A stretch of 64,000 bases of DNA from Bacteroides sp. GTDB lineage: Bacteria; Bacteroidota; Bacteroidia; Bacteroidales; Bacteroidaceae. A program made the position numbers and the translations under genes. Of this stretch, positions 26,804-37,000 are shown one piece after another. Where the stretch lies: positions 1 through 64,000 of the forward strand of contig JAJQFD010000060.1 in the NCBI GenBank assembly GCA_021201335.1, read 5' to 3'. Below the pieces are notes generated by a model. It saw only the letters and a program-made list of their open reading frames with translations. It did no database searches and was not told where the DNA came from. Position 1 is the stretch's first letter, and each line of letters begins with the position of its first letter.

Positions 26804-27490
26804 TTACGAATTTTTCTTTTCCCGCAGTTTCGCTTTCATTGCCTGAATGGCTCCTTCAGTATAATCGTTTTGATCCATGGCACACCAAAGTTTATCCCCG
26901 GGCACGGTAATCGCAAACCGACAAGAGTCAATATTCTTCAGCACCTGTTTTTTCTCTTTCGGATCGTAAACCGGTACTTCTTCGGTATCAGATGAAGCAG
27001 AGAAGTTAGTAATATCTTTATAGAAGTACTCTTCTGTTTTTTCCTGCTTACCATCTTCGTCCAGATTAAAAGTATATTGATAGAGATAAACTTGATTATC
27101 GCTAAAGAAAAGCCAGCTTACCTGATAACCGGAACTACGCCATTTATGATCTTTTCCTAAGCGGGCAAAATACTTCTTACCGAACAAATAGTTCTCAAAA
27201 TGAACCGGTTCGATTTCTTTCACCTGATCCTCATCCAACCCAATTTTGTTCAGGGCTTTTTGCCTGAAATCAATTGAGTTCAAAACAGCCTTCACCATAC
27301 CGTCATATTCCTCGTCCTTCATCCTGCTGGAAAAACACCCATCGCTATTGCAAAAATACCTGATAACTTTTTTCTGGTTTTCAGGTCTCCCTTTAATCCT
27401 CTCCTTCACGTAAGGAGTATCATTTCCTTTCACAAACTTATACCCAAAGTAAGCTACAACGATAATTAGAATAATTGATAAAAATCCCAT
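26804..27490 (-). CDS. membrane-anchored protein of unknown function
   Basis: A protein of 228 aa. A single N-terminal membrane helix (about 2-19, GFLSIILIIVVAYFGYKFV) is followed by a charged domain with beta strands (YQVSWLFFSDNQVYLYQYTFNLDEDGKQEKTEEYFYKDITNFSAS; CRFAITVPGDKLWCAMD). It ends with a Lys-rich tail (MKAKLREKKNS). It sits 6 bp before the yidD-like gene, in the same operon. No family is recognised. Confidence 0.75.
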   Translation of the reverse strand: MGFLSIILIIVVAYFGYKFVKGNDTPYVKERIKGRPENQKKVIRYFCNSDGCFSSRMKDEEYDGMVKAVLNSIDFRQKALNKIGLDEDQVKEIEPVHFENYLFGKKYFARLGKDHKWRSSGYQVSWLFFSDNQVYLYQYTFNLDEDGKQEKTEEYFYKDITNFSASSDTEEVPVYDPKEKKQVLKNIDSCRFAITVPGDKLWCAMDQNDYTEGAIQAMKAKLREKKNS

Positions 27491-27581
27491 AGTTATTTAT
27501 TTTTTTCATTCAACAATCCGGGTTCATTTTCTTAAAAATGAAGACGAACCCTTTATCTTCATTTCCTTTATTTCATAATCA

Positions 27582-28217
27582 CTATTTATTTTTCCAATGC
27601 TCCATCAACCTGTTCAAGTGCTCGTTATCTATTTTTATCAACGATTTCGGTATTGCAATCTGCCGGGTGCAGTTACGATTACCACCTATCATATAATATT
27701 CGAAAACCTCGTTTAATGGAATAATTTTCCGGAGAGCGACTTTTATCTTATTAGTGGCTTCACTTATGACCCCCTCTCTGAACAGGAGACCTCGGATAAC
27801 AACTTCAGCCCGATAATCATCATTCATTTTATGCAGACAAACTACCTGATATATTTTTTTCAGCAATTCATAGTGAGTAGATAAATCCCGGTTTGAAACT
27901 CCAACCGGAGATAATAAATAAAATAAGTAGAGAGTTTTAGCTTGGTATCCTTGTATTTGCAGTTTTGCGTTGTCATAATCCATGAGATAAATATTACAAT
28001 GCTGGTCAATCCGAACCGGACTCAACCTGACATTGTCCGGAAGCGAAGTCTTGTTCAATTCATCTTCCAGAATCGCTTTGATCAAAGGTTCTTTAATCAT
28101 CGCCTGAATAATATTTCGTAGGACGTTTTCCACCGCGTTTTTCACATTTGTATGATCATACAAATTTAAACGATGATCAGTCTGATTCTTGAAAAACAAT
28201 TTTCTATCTGAATTCAT
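27582..28217 (-). CDS. cytosolic protein with winged-helix-like region, first gene of the minus-strand envelope cluster
   Basis: A protein of 211 aa without signal or membrane segment. The middle and end (AKTLYLFYLLSPVGVSNRDLSTHYELLKKIYQVV … NKIKVALRKIIPLNEVFEYYMIGGNR…RQIAIPKSLIKI) have the helix pattern and the late hairpin-like YYMIGG…IAIP of a winged helix. I infer, with low certainty, a DNA-binding regulator. It is divergent from the caspase gene across 225 bp and 91 bp upstream of the next minus-strand gene, so it may control either side. No family is recognised. Confidence 0.7.
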   Translation of the reverse strand: MNSDRKLFFKNQTDHRLNLYDHTNVKNAVENVLRNIIQAMIKEPLIKAILEDELNKTSLPDNVRLSPVRIDQHCNIYLMDYDNAKLQIQGYQAKTLYLFYLLSPVGVSNRDLSTHYELLKKIYQVVCLHKMNDDYRAEVVIRGLLFREGVISEATNKIKVALRKIIPLNEVFEYYMIGGNRNCTRQIAIPKSLIKIDNEHLNRLMEHWKNK

Positions 28218-28410
28218 ATCTGGTTAGCATATTCATAAATAATTGTTTTTTAGAGGATTATATCGAAACACAGAGAGATCCTTTAGCCGAAAAACAAGTT
28301 TTTATCTCTTTGAGTTGTTTTCCAATATTGCCTCTTCACCCTCTTAATACAGAAAATTGAAAAAGGTAACCGGAAAAGAATGGCTTTTTTTAGAATAAGA
28401 GAGAAAAAAT

Positions 28411-28418
28411 TATATTTG
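28411..28418 (+). promoter_or_regulatory. -7 box for the caspase/sigma/CHAT unit
   Basis: TATATTTG matches TAnnTTTG and lies 24 bp before the caspase ATG. The -33 region is only T-rich (CTTTTTTT at about 28384-28391), so it may depend on an alternative sigma factor or activator. Confidence 0.45.
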
Positions 28419-28442
28419 CCATTAATTAATAAATGACCTACA

Positions 28443-29354
28443 ATGAAAAATAAACTGAATGTCCTATTTCTTCTTCTCTTTATCTCACTCATGACAAGTG
28501 CGCAAACCAACCGAGCCCTGTTTGTTGGTATTGATAATTATCCGGAAACCAGTGGTTGGCCCAAAATTCATGGAGCAAATGATGCGGAATTAATCATTCC
28601 TCTTCTTAAAGCTAACGGATACTCTTCTAAAAACATAATTCAACTGTTGAACGGGCAGGCAACGAAAGCAAATATTCTGAATGCTTTTCAGAAACTGCAG
28701 ACACAATCAGTCAAGGGAGATTGTATTTACATTCATTTCTCGTGCCACGGCCAACAAATGGCAGATGACGATGGAGACGAACTAGACGAACTGGACGAAG
28801 CACTCATTCCTTATGATGCCGACAGACGTTACAAGAAGGGATTGTATGAAGGAGCCAATCATCTAAGAGATGATGAACTGGAAAGGTTATTAAATAAAAT
28901 CCGCACAAAGATAGGAGCCACCGGAAACATCATAGTTGTACTAGATGCATGCCATAGCGGAACCGGCACCCGAGAAGGAGATGACGAAGAGTTCATTAGG
29001 GGTACCAGCTATATATTCAAGCCGGATAACTATATAAAACCCGCTTTAAAAAAGGATGCTTCAAAAAACCGATTGATTCCTAATCCCCAAATGGCCTCCA
29101 TTACTGTATTCAGCGCCTGCAAAGAAGATGAGAAAAACTATGAACATTACGACAATAGACCTCAAAAACATTACGGATCTTTATCTCATGCGCTTTACAC
29201 AACATTAAAAAATAATCAGACAACATACACCAGCAAACAACTGGCTAATATATTGGAAAACAAGATGAAAACCATGTTCAATGAAAAAAGATGGAAACAG
29301 ACACCCTTCTTTGAGAGCACTAACCCCGACAATACCTTAAAATTTTGGAAATAA
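28443..29354 (+). CDS. exported caspase-family (peptidase C14) cysteine protease
   Basis: A protein of 303 aa. Signal peptide MKNKLNVLFLLLFISLMTSA, then QTNRALFVGIDNYP, the first strand of the caspase fold. The catalytic dyad is His102 (HFSCHGQQ) and Cys170 (VVLDACHSGTG). An acidic loop DDDGDELDELDEALIPYD between them is typical of metacaspase/orthocaspase Ca2+-type loops. The prodomain is absent, so the mature protein is a bare peptidase domain in the periplasm or on the surface. It is the first gene of a unit with an ECF sigma factor (overlapping its end), an anti-sigma-like protein and two TPR-CHAT proteases. A processing role within this pathway is inferred from context. Confidence 0.92.
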   Translation: MKNKLNVLFLLLFISLMTSAQTNRALFVGIDNYPETSGWPKIHGANDAELIIPLLKANGYSSKNIIQLLNGQATKANILNAFQKLQTQSVKGDCIYIHFSCHGQQMADDDGDELDELDEALIPYDADRRYKKGLYEGANHLRDDELERLLNKIRTKIGATGNIIVVLDACHSGTGTREGDDEEFIRGTSYIFKPDNYIKPALKKDASKNRLIPNPQMASITVFSACKEDEKNYEHYDNRPQKHYGSLSHALYTTLKNNQTTYTSKQLANILENKMKTMFNEKRWKQTPFFESTNPDNTLKFWK

Positions 29355-29914
29355 ACACAGCCAATGAAATTATTTCGTTGATTCGAGATGAAAACGACAG
29401 CGAAATAAAAAGAATATATTATCTGTACAGGGAATCCTTTTTCCGATATGGAATCAGCCGATTTGAACTAGACGAAAATATCCTCTCCGATATTTATCAG
29501 GAAAGTTTCATCAGCTTGTATGATAATATAAAAAAGGGCCGACTAACCCATCTTTCCTGTTCCTTAAAAACTTATTTATTTAAAATCGGAACCAACCAGA
29601 TTCTTTCTTTTCTCCGAAAGAACGATAAGCATCCTCATTTTCCTATTACTCAGTCGATCACGGAATTAGAATCCTATTATAGTTCAGATGAATGGACGAT
29701 GATACAGGAAATTATCTTTCGTACCGTATCTGTTTTGGAATACCCATGCAATAAGATATTTAGTCTATTTTACTGGAAACAAAAAAGGATGAATGAAATA
29801 GCCCACATCATGGGATATAAAAATGAGCAGGTAGCCAAAAACAGAAAATCTATCTGTTTGAAAAACCTCAAAGAACAGGTAATGGAGAAACTCAAAAAAG
29901 AAGATTTGTTATGA
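29345..29914 (+). CDS. ECF-type RNA polymerase sigma factor
   Basis: A protein of 189 aa. The start is TTG at 29345; the frame holds no ATG before mid-protein, and it overlaps the caspase stop by 10 bp, so translation is coupled. Region 2 is visible in YYLYRESFFRYGISRFELDENILSDIYQESFISLYDNIKKGR…LKTYLFKIGTNQILSFLRK, and region 4 in FSLFYWKQKRMNEIAHIMGYKNEQVAKNRKSICLKNLKEQV. There is no C-terminal extension. Its stop overlaps the start of the anti-sigma-like gene (ATGA). Pairs of this kind transduce envelope signals; the target promoters are unknown but may include this operon. Confidence 0.9.
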   Translation: MEINTANEIISLIRDENDSEIKRIYYLYRESFFRYGISRFELDENILSDIYQESFISLYDNIKKGRLTHLSCSLKTYLFKIGTNQILSFLRKNDKHPHFPITQSITELESYYSSDEWTMIQEIIFRTVSVLEYPCNKIFSLFYWKQKRMNEIAHIMGYKNEQVAKNRKSICLKNLKEQVMEKLKKEDLL

Positions 29915-30705
29915 GTAAAGAGTGGGAAGACATTATTGATCGCTATATCCGGTACGAATTATCTAAGGAAGAATATATTCGATTCGAAGAGCTGATGAAC
30001 TCCGAACCGGATTTCGCTAAACAAGTTAAACTTGCGGAACATATTTCCATTAGCATCGAACGTCTGAATGAAGAAAAAGCATTAAAAGAAATGCTTGATT
30101 TAGCTGATGAAGAGAAAATCACATTAAAACCGCCGATGCATGCTGCATCCAAACACAAAGCACCCTATGTAAAACACTTCATAAGTTTTTCAGCTGTAGC
30201 TGTAGTTATTCTGCTTTTATTATATATCGGTTTCGGTCCGAAATATTCTTCCGAACAACTATTCGAAGAGCATTACGCTGCTTTGCCCTATGAGGAAATT
30301 CCATCCAGAGGTGACTATATATTCACGAATGAACAGGCGAAAGATATTGAAAAAGCATTCTTGCTATATGATAATAAGAAATACCAGGAAGCTTCCGATT
30401 CATTTAACAAAGCGATTAATCAAATCAATATTGAAGAGATACCTGAAAACGTAACTTTCTATGCTGCCATCAGTGAAATTGAGATTCAACAAATAGCGAA
30501 TGCTAAAACCAAACTAAAATATCTCTCTGAAAACGGAGAATTATTTCTATACGATGCAAAATGGTATCTTGCCTTGATTTACTTGCAAGAGAAAAACCGG
30601 AAAGAATCCTTAAACTTGCTCATTGAACTTGCAGAAGTTGAAAATCTATATCAAAATAATTCGATTGAGTTAATTGCGCAGTTACAAACAAGAAAATGGT
30701 TTTAA
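29911..30705 (+). CDS. membrane anti-sigma-like protein with periplasmic TPR domain
   Basis: A protein of 264 aa. The cytosolic N-terminus (1-88; EDIIDRYIRYELSKEEYIRFEELMNSEPDFAKQVKLAEHI) resembles Bacteroidetes anti-sigma domains that lack zinc ligands. One membrane helix is at about 91-108 (ISFSAVAVVILLLLYIGF). The periplasmic part (about 140-260) contains TPR-like helices (AFLLYDNKKYQEASDSFNKAINQI; AKWYLALIYLQEKNRKESLNLLIELAEV). It is translationally coupled to the sigma factor. The topology suits control of the sigma factor by an event in the periplasm, where the co-encoded TPR-CHAT and caspase proteases would reside. Sigma binding is inferred from position and architecture. Confidence 0.8.
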   Translation: MSKEWEDIIDRYIRYELSKEEYIRFEELMNSEPDFAKQVKLAEHISISIERLNEEKALKEMLDLADEEKITLKPPMHAASKHKAPYVKHFISFSAVAVVILLLLYIGFGPKYSSEQLFEEHYAALPYEEIPSRGDYIFTNEQAKDIEKAFLLYDNKKYQEASDSFNKAINQINIEEIPENVTFYAAISEIEIQQIANAKTKLKYLSENGELFLYDAKWYLALIYLQEKNRKESLNLLIELAEVENLYQNNSIELIAQLQTRKWF

Positions 30706-30717
30706 GAAACTCTACTT

Positions 30718-31713
30718 ATGAAAACACCACGTATTATTTGTCTAACTCTTTTTTCGTTTATTAGTTGTATTTGCTGGGGACAGGACATAAAGCAATTGAA
30801 TCAGAGAGCAGATGACCTTCTTGAAAAGGAAGAGTTTAAGAAAGCTCATGAAGTAATAATGGAGGCCATTGAAAAACAACAACCTCCACAAGACCCTTTG
30901 GATTTTGCGGAAACATTGTACTACTTGGGTAAATATTATTACGAAGCCGGACAATATAATCTTGCAGAAGATGCCTTATCCACTTCTCTCGAAATCCGAG
31001 AGGGATTAACAGGTACTTCAACTTCAGAATATGTAGAATCGCTGTATCTTATGGGTACAATATATGCGGATAAAGAAATGTTTCAGGAAGCAAAAAACAT
31101 TTTTGCATACATAATCCCTCTTTACGAAAAAATAGCCGGTAAAAATAGTACAGGTTATATCAAGTCATTATGCCAAACAGGTAAATTGTATGTATACCAG
31201 GGTGACTTATCAAAAGGAAAAGAGTTATTGAATGAAGCAATCAGATTAGAAGCTAGCCTATCTAAAAAAGACATAAAATTATCCATAGCTCTGCTGAGAG
31301 AAACAGCAACTTACTTTCTTTTTTTGAACAACCTGATTGAAAGTCAGAATTATTTAAATAAAGCTCTTGAATTAGCTTCCAAACATTTTGGAAAAGAAAG
31401 TATTGAGTATACACGTTGCTCCCTAACATTTAGCACTATATATTTGAACCAGGGACATTATGAGCCAGCAACAGATATTCTTCTCAATAGCTTGGAAATT
31501 TATGATAAACGAGGAGTCGGTGCACATGCCGATATTCTAGGTATATTTACCAATCTCGGTGTAATGTATACCATGATCGGTGATTATGAATATGCTCTTC
31601 CTTATTTATCAGATCATTTATCTACAATCGAAAAAGAATTAGGGAAAAAACAGTTACTACCTACATTCGATAAATGCTTTATCAGATTGCTATCACAAAC
31701 TCGGCTATTATGA
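30718..31713 (+). CDS. TPR-CHAT protease 1, N-terminal part (before a frameshift)
   Basis: 331 aa as read. Signal peptide MKTPRIICLTLFSFISCICWG, then tetratricopeptide repeats of the 42-aa kind (FAETLYYLGKYYYEAGQYNLAEDALSTSLEIREGLTG; YVESLYLMGTIYADKEMFQEAKNIFAYIIPLYEK). The frame ends soon after 31680 in residues unlike TPR (IRLLSQTRLL). Removing one T from the TTT at 31678-31680 continues the frame as DKCLSDCYHKLGYYEKAEALM, a perfect TPR, directly into the following reading frame. The intact gene would therefore span 30718-34006, about 1095 aa, like its neighbour of 1080 aa. It starts 12 bp after the anti-sigma-like gene. Confidence 0.85.
   Translation: MKTPRIICLTLFSFISCICWGQDIKQLNQRADDLLEKEEFKKAHEVIMEAIEKQQPPQDPLDFAETLYYLGKYYYEAGQYNLAEDALSTSLEIREGLTGTSTSEYVESLYLMGTIYADKEMFQEAKNIFAYIIPLYEKIAGKNSTGYIKSLCQTGKLYVYQGDLSKGKELLNEAIRLEASLSKKDIKLSIALLRETATYFLFLNNLIESQNYLNKALELASKHFGKESIEYTRCSLTFSTIYLNQGHYEPATDILLNSLEIYDKRGVGAHADILGIFTNLGVMYTMIGDYEYALPYLSDHLSTIEKELGKKQLLPTFDKCFIRLLSQTRLL
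31678..31680 (+). other. frameshift site in TPR-CHAT protease 1
   Basis: TTT followed by ATCAGATTGC. With one T fewer, the two halves of the gene join in frame in the middle of a TPR helix pair. It is either a real +1 mutation or an assembly error. Confidence 0.75.
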
Positions 31714-31726
31714 AAAAGCGGAAGCA

Positions 31727-34006
31727 TTGATGATTGAATCACTTAATTTAAGAAAAGATATCTATGGCGAAGAAAGTCAACAGGTAGCACTAATTAAAAA
31801 TAACCTGGCAATCTTGTATATAGATATTGGAAATTTCGAAAAGGGAGCTGAAATTGTTTTAAATACTTTGGAAATCTCGGAAAAGCATAATTATAATAGT
31901 ACATATATACAATCTTTATCCATTTTAGGTATTATCTGCAAATATGCTGGAGCGTATGAGAATGCGGTTAAATGCTTCCATGAAGCACTTAACTTGCAAA
32001 AAGAATTTGCGGGAGACGAAAGCCATGCATATTTGCAATTAATGGAGCTGTTACTGGATGTCATCAATAAAGTAGAGCCAGACTCTTCATTCGAAGATTT
32101 ACATCTTCAATTATTAGAACTCGGTACTTCCCTCCGTACGGAAAAAAATATAGCCTACATTACTTCCATATACAATATAGGAGTTTATTACTTTCAATTA
32201 AAAAAATACACTGAAGCCTTGAACTGTTGCAATGAAGCCGAAGAACTATTAAAAGAGAGAAAGGATAAAGCACAATACAAACTGTTTTTTGAGATTTATT
32301 CATTGAGAGCCACCATAAAAGAGAAAACAAATGATTTTACAGAAGCTGTAACCTACTATTCAAAATCACTGGAAATGGCAAAGGCCGAATACCAACAATA
32401 CTTCGCATTTCTATCTGAGAATGAAAGAGAGTATACATTACAAGGCAAAGAATGGTTTTTTAATGAAATAAAATATCAAGGGCATAAAAGGAAAGATGAT
32501 TCGTCATTTATACCTGAACTGGTATATAATACAGAATTATTTCACAAATCATTACTGGTTAATTCGACCAAACATATCCAGGAATCATTTTTCAAAAACG
32601 ACAATGATTCATTGACTAAGGAATGGAATAGATTAAGATTCTTAAAAGAACGGCAAATCAGAATGGAAACAAGTTTTGCCCCGTCAGAACGAGACCTGAG
32701 TAAATTGAAAAACGAAATACAAGAACTGGAAAAGAAACTTACCCGTAATTCCAACCCTTATAGAAATCTTCTGCAGGAATATTCATATACGTGGGAAGAC
32801 GTAAAAAAGCAACTTAAACCGCGACAGGCAGCTATTGAATTCGTTTTCTATGAAAATCAAAATAGTGAGGGCAAACATACGGGTGATAAGACCTATTATG
32901 CTCTTCTTCTTGGTCATAATTATCAGTCTCCGAAGATCATTTCCTGCTGTAATAGTTCTGAATTACAAAATATAATCAATCAACCGATTACGACAAATAT
33001 ATTGTATAAACTTATCTGGGAATCATTGGATAATGAACTGGAAGGTGTGCAGGAAATATATATTTCCCCTACCGGATTGCTCCATCACGTAGCTTTCAAT
33101 GCACTAAAAGACAATAACGATAACTACCTGATTGATAAATATACCATCCACCAGGTTATGTCTACCAGGGATATCAGAATGATAAAAGAGAAAAAGGATA
33201 TTAATAAAATCCCGCCTACTATTGCACTCTTCGGAGGTGCAGATTATGATCTTTCCAACGATGAAATGACCAATGTTTATGCAGAATACGAAGTAAACAA
33301 CTCCGATGAAGAAACGATGAGATCGGTCCTGGATAGTTTGGATGTCAATCGGGGAAGAGGGTTTGATCACCTTCCAGGCTCAGAAGAAGAAGTGCAAGCC
33401 CTTGACAGTATATTTTCTTCTTTGAAGTGGAATGTATCTGTCTATAGAGACAAAGAGGCCACCGAGCTTCATTTTAAATCACTTTCTGTTCAATCACCAT
33501 CCATCATACATATATCAACACACGGATTTTACTTCCCGTTAATCGAGAAAAGTAGTACTTCCAAAAACATATATAAGAAATCCGAAAACCCGCTAGTACG
33601 TTCAGGACTTGTATTTACAGGTGTAAATAATACCTGGAATTCGCCCGAAACTGTTATTCCACACCCTGAAGATGGCGTATTAACAGCTTACGAAATCTCT
33701 AACATGAACCTTTCCAATACTCAACTGGCTGTTTTATCTGCCTGCAATAGCGGAAGAGGAGATATAACGAATAACGAAGGTACTTACGGACTTCAGAGAG
33801 CATTTCGTCTTGCCGGAGTACAATCTATGATTATTACCCTTTGGGAAATAGATGATATGAAAACCAAAGATTTTATGAAAACATTCTATACAAAATGGGC
33901 AAACGAATTCCCTTTAAATGAAGCTTTTCGTCAAACGCAAAAAGAATTCCGCGAAAAGTATGGTAATGATATTAAAAAATGGGCAGGATTTGTTTTAGTG
34001 GAATAG
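31727..34006 (+). CDS. TPR-CHAT protease 1, C-terminal part (after the frameshift)
   Basis: 759 aa as read from a TTG at 31727, which is probably not a real start since the same frame is open upstream with good TPR sequence. TPRs run to about residue 230 (LIKNNLAILYIDIGNFEKGAEIVLNTLEISEKHN), then a helical linker. The CHAT (caspase-HetF-associated with TPRs) peptidase domain takes the last 350 residues, with catalytic His599 (IHISTHGFYF) and Cys673 (VLSACNSGRGD). The ends LFGGADYDL, VRSGLVFTG and AGVQSMIITLWEIDD are standard CHAT motifs. Both catalytic residues are kept, so the lesion is recent or artificial. It is 33 bp upstream of its paralogue. Confidence 0.88.
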   Translation: MMIESLNLRKDIYGEESQQVALIKNNLAILYIDIGNFEKGAEIVLNTLEISEKHNYNSTYIQSLSILGIICKYAGAYENAVKCFHEALNLQKEFAGDESHAYLQLMELLLDVINKVEPDSSFEDLHLQLLELGTSLRTEKNIAYITSIYNIGVYYFQLKKYTEALNCCNEAEELLKERKDKAQYKLFFEIYSLRATIKEKTNDFTEAVTYYSKSLEMAKAEYQQYFAFLSENEREYTLQGKEWFFNEIKYQGHKRKDDSSFIPELVYNTELFHKSLLVNSTKHIQESFFKNDNDSLTKEWNRLRFLKERQIRMETSFAPSERDLSKLKNEIQELEKKLTRNSNPYRNLLQEYSYTWEDVKKQLKPRQAAIEFVFYENQNSEGKHTGDKTYYALLLGHNYQSPKIISCCNSSELQNIINQPITTNILYKLIWESLDNELEGVQEIYISPTGLLHHVAFNALKDNNDNYLIDKYTIHQVMSTRDIRMIKEKKDINKIPPTIALFGGADYDLSNDEMTNVYAEYEVNNSDEETMRSVLDSLDVNRGRGFDHLPGSEEEVQALDSIFSSLKWNVSVYRDKEATELHFKSLSVQSPSIIHISTHGFYFPLIEKSSTSKNIYKKSENPLVRSGLVFTGVNNTWNSPETVIPHPEDGVLTAYEISNMNLSNTQLAVLSACNSGRGDITNNEGTYGLQRAFRLAGVQSMIITLWEIDDMKTKDFMKTFYTKWANEFPLNEAFRQTQKEFREKYGNDIKKWAGFVLVE

Positions 34007-34039
34007 TTAATAACAACTCCGCATTGGAAGCATTCATCT

Positions 34040-37000
34040 ATGAGAACAGAATCAATAATAGGCTTTATTCTTTTTATTTCTTTCAATTGTTTAAGCTGGG
34101 GACAGGATGTGACCAACTTCAACAAGGAAGCAGCCAGGTTAATCGAAGAAGAAGATTTCAATCAGGCAAAAAAGGTATTGACAGATGCTTTAAATCTACA
34201 GGAAGTCGTTGTCAATGACAATTCAACCTATGCGGAGACTCTCCATTACTTAGGAAAATGGTATTATATCACTGGTAATTATATGATGGCCGACAGCTTA
34301 CTCAAGCGGTCGTTAACTATCCGAAAAGAAATATCGGATACTCTGAGTGCGGAGTATGCGGAAACACTGCACTACTTAGGAAGAATCTCGCTGGAAACAA
34401 GTAATCCTTTTCTAAATAAAAAGGCAAGAAAAATATTTAAGAGAGCAACTGCTATCAGGAAAAAAATATTTACCAGAAGAAGCATTGAATACGTTGAATC
34501 CTTATGCCAGCTAGCAAAAGCAACTATTCTTTCAAGTTGTTATGAGATAGGAAGCTACCAGTTAAGTAGAGCAGAAAGGATTAATAAAAAATATTTGGAT
34601 AATAATCCGTCCATTGCACTGGAAATCCAATCCATAAGAGGACATACCAGGATTATTCCCCTAAAATATGAAAACGATCAATGGATTCAAGCAGGTGAAA
34701 TGGCCGAAAAATATTTTAAAAACACTCTCAAACATACGGAGATGCTCAGCATATTAGCCACTCACCACCAGCATACCGGTAATACCAATATGGCGGAAAG
34801 CTGCCTCTTGGAAATCCTGGATATATATAAGGAGAAAGGTTTAACCGATCAATACTGGCGGAAAACTCTGGCTTTAGGAAATGTGTATGCCCGAAATGGC
34901 AAATATAAAGAATCCATTTCCACCTTGTTAGCCATTCCTCAACCAGAAAAAAGATTTCCTAAGGATACTTATTTAACGTATCTCACGGCACTAGCAAAGT
35001 CATATACTTATTCCGGACAATACAGTCTGGCGGAAGAAGCAATTAAAAAGGCATTTTTGCTGATGGAAAATAAAATCGACCCGATGTCTTCTCTTAATTG
35101 TGTGCGGGGTGAATTTTATATGGAAACCGGACAGTTTGAGAAAGCAAAAGAAATATTCCTGGACAGGAAAAGCCGGGAGAAAAAATTTATATTAATCGGA
35201 GATATGGTTTATGAAAACAGCTTATACAATTTGGGTAAAATAGCGGAAAAGGAGGGAAACTATCACGAAGCATACGAATATTATCATAAACATTTAAAAA
35301 GAACGCACCGATATTATGAAAGCCCCTATTTTACGGCTACTTCTCTCAACTTAATCATCAATATATTAAATGTGGTAAGGGAAGTAGAGCCGGGAAAGCT
35401 TACGGAAGAAAATCTGCTTGCGCTGTTGGATGAACTTAAGCTCGTGTTCGGAGGAAACAGCATCTTTTGTGTATATCAACTCGAAACAATCGGAGATTAT
35501 TACAACAGTCTGAAAGAATATTCGAAAGCTTATTCCTTTTATCATGAAGGATGGAAATTATTATTAGAAAACAGCAACAACGAAGAATACCGGATATATA
35601 ATACGCTCGCCGAAAAGATAGCGTTATTAAAAGAAATAGAAGAAAAACCTGAAGAGGCTTCGGAACATTATTCTAAAGCCCTTCGTTCAACCCAGAATAG
35701 CACTCAAAATACATTCTCTTTCTTACCGGCCGCCGAGCAGGAAGTATTTTTAGCATCCAGAAAAGAGACCTTTAATAATATAAAATCTTTCGCTTACAGA
35801 AACAAGGAAATTCTTCATTCCACCGCTATTGCTTATGACACCGAGCTTTTCCACAAAAATCTTTTATTATCTTCTATTACGCAACTTCAAAATTCGATTA
35901 TAATCAGCGACGACGAATACCTCTTAAAATCCTGGACTAAACTAAAATTATTAAAGGAGAAACAAGCCCGAAACTATTTGTCACAGATATATATTGATAA
36001 CCAGTTGGAAGAAGACATCCTCAAACTGGAAAGAGAAATTATCCAGAAATCCAATCAATATCAGGATTACCAGGAAAAGACTCCCGGGTGGGAAGAAATC
36101 AGGAATGCGCTTCAGGAAAACGAAGTAGCTATTGAATTTTCTTTTATCAATCCCAATAAAGAGTTATCCGGCGAGATCCGTTATTACGCCCTTCTTCTAC
36201 GGGCCAATGATTCATACCCTCAGTTAATTCCTCTTTGTTCCGAATCAGATTTACAGCAGGCTCTTTCCATGCCTTACGAGGCTAACACTCTTTATTCTCT
36301 CGTTTGGAAACCTATCGAAAAAGAACTTACCCATATCGATAGAGTTTATATGGCTCCTACCGGGCTTCTGCATCATGTAGCTTTCAACGCGTTGAAAGAT
36401 TCGGGCAACGAGTATTTAATTGATAAATACCATATTCAGCATGTTCTCTCAACCAAAGATATTCTCTCTTTAAAAGAAGATCCTCAGATAATCGATACGC
36501 CCCAATCCATTGCTCTGTTTGGAGGCCCGGATTACGACCTCCATTTTAAAGACATGATTGTACTTGATCCCGACTTACTGCAAAAACCAGACAAAGATGT
36601 TACTCGTTCGCTAAGCGACTTCTTCGACAGAGGACAAGGTTTTAGCTACCTGCAAAATGCGAAGGCAGAAGTTGATTCAATTGGTAAAATATTCCGTGAT
36701 TTGGGATGGATTACTAACGTATATACGGATATGGAAGCCACCGAAACACGTTTTAAGTCACTTTCATCTCAGTCACCTTCTGTTATACATATCGCTACCC
36801 ATGGGTATTACTATCCTTCAGCAATAAAAAACAAAACTCAAAAAAACATCTATAAAATATCAGAAAACCCATTGGTGCGCTCCGGCCTGTTGTTTACCGG
36901 TGCAAACAACAGGTGGTTATCGAAAGAAATACCCGATGACATAGAAGATGGAATACTTTGTGCGCATGAGATATCCACCCTGAATCTAACAAATACTCAA

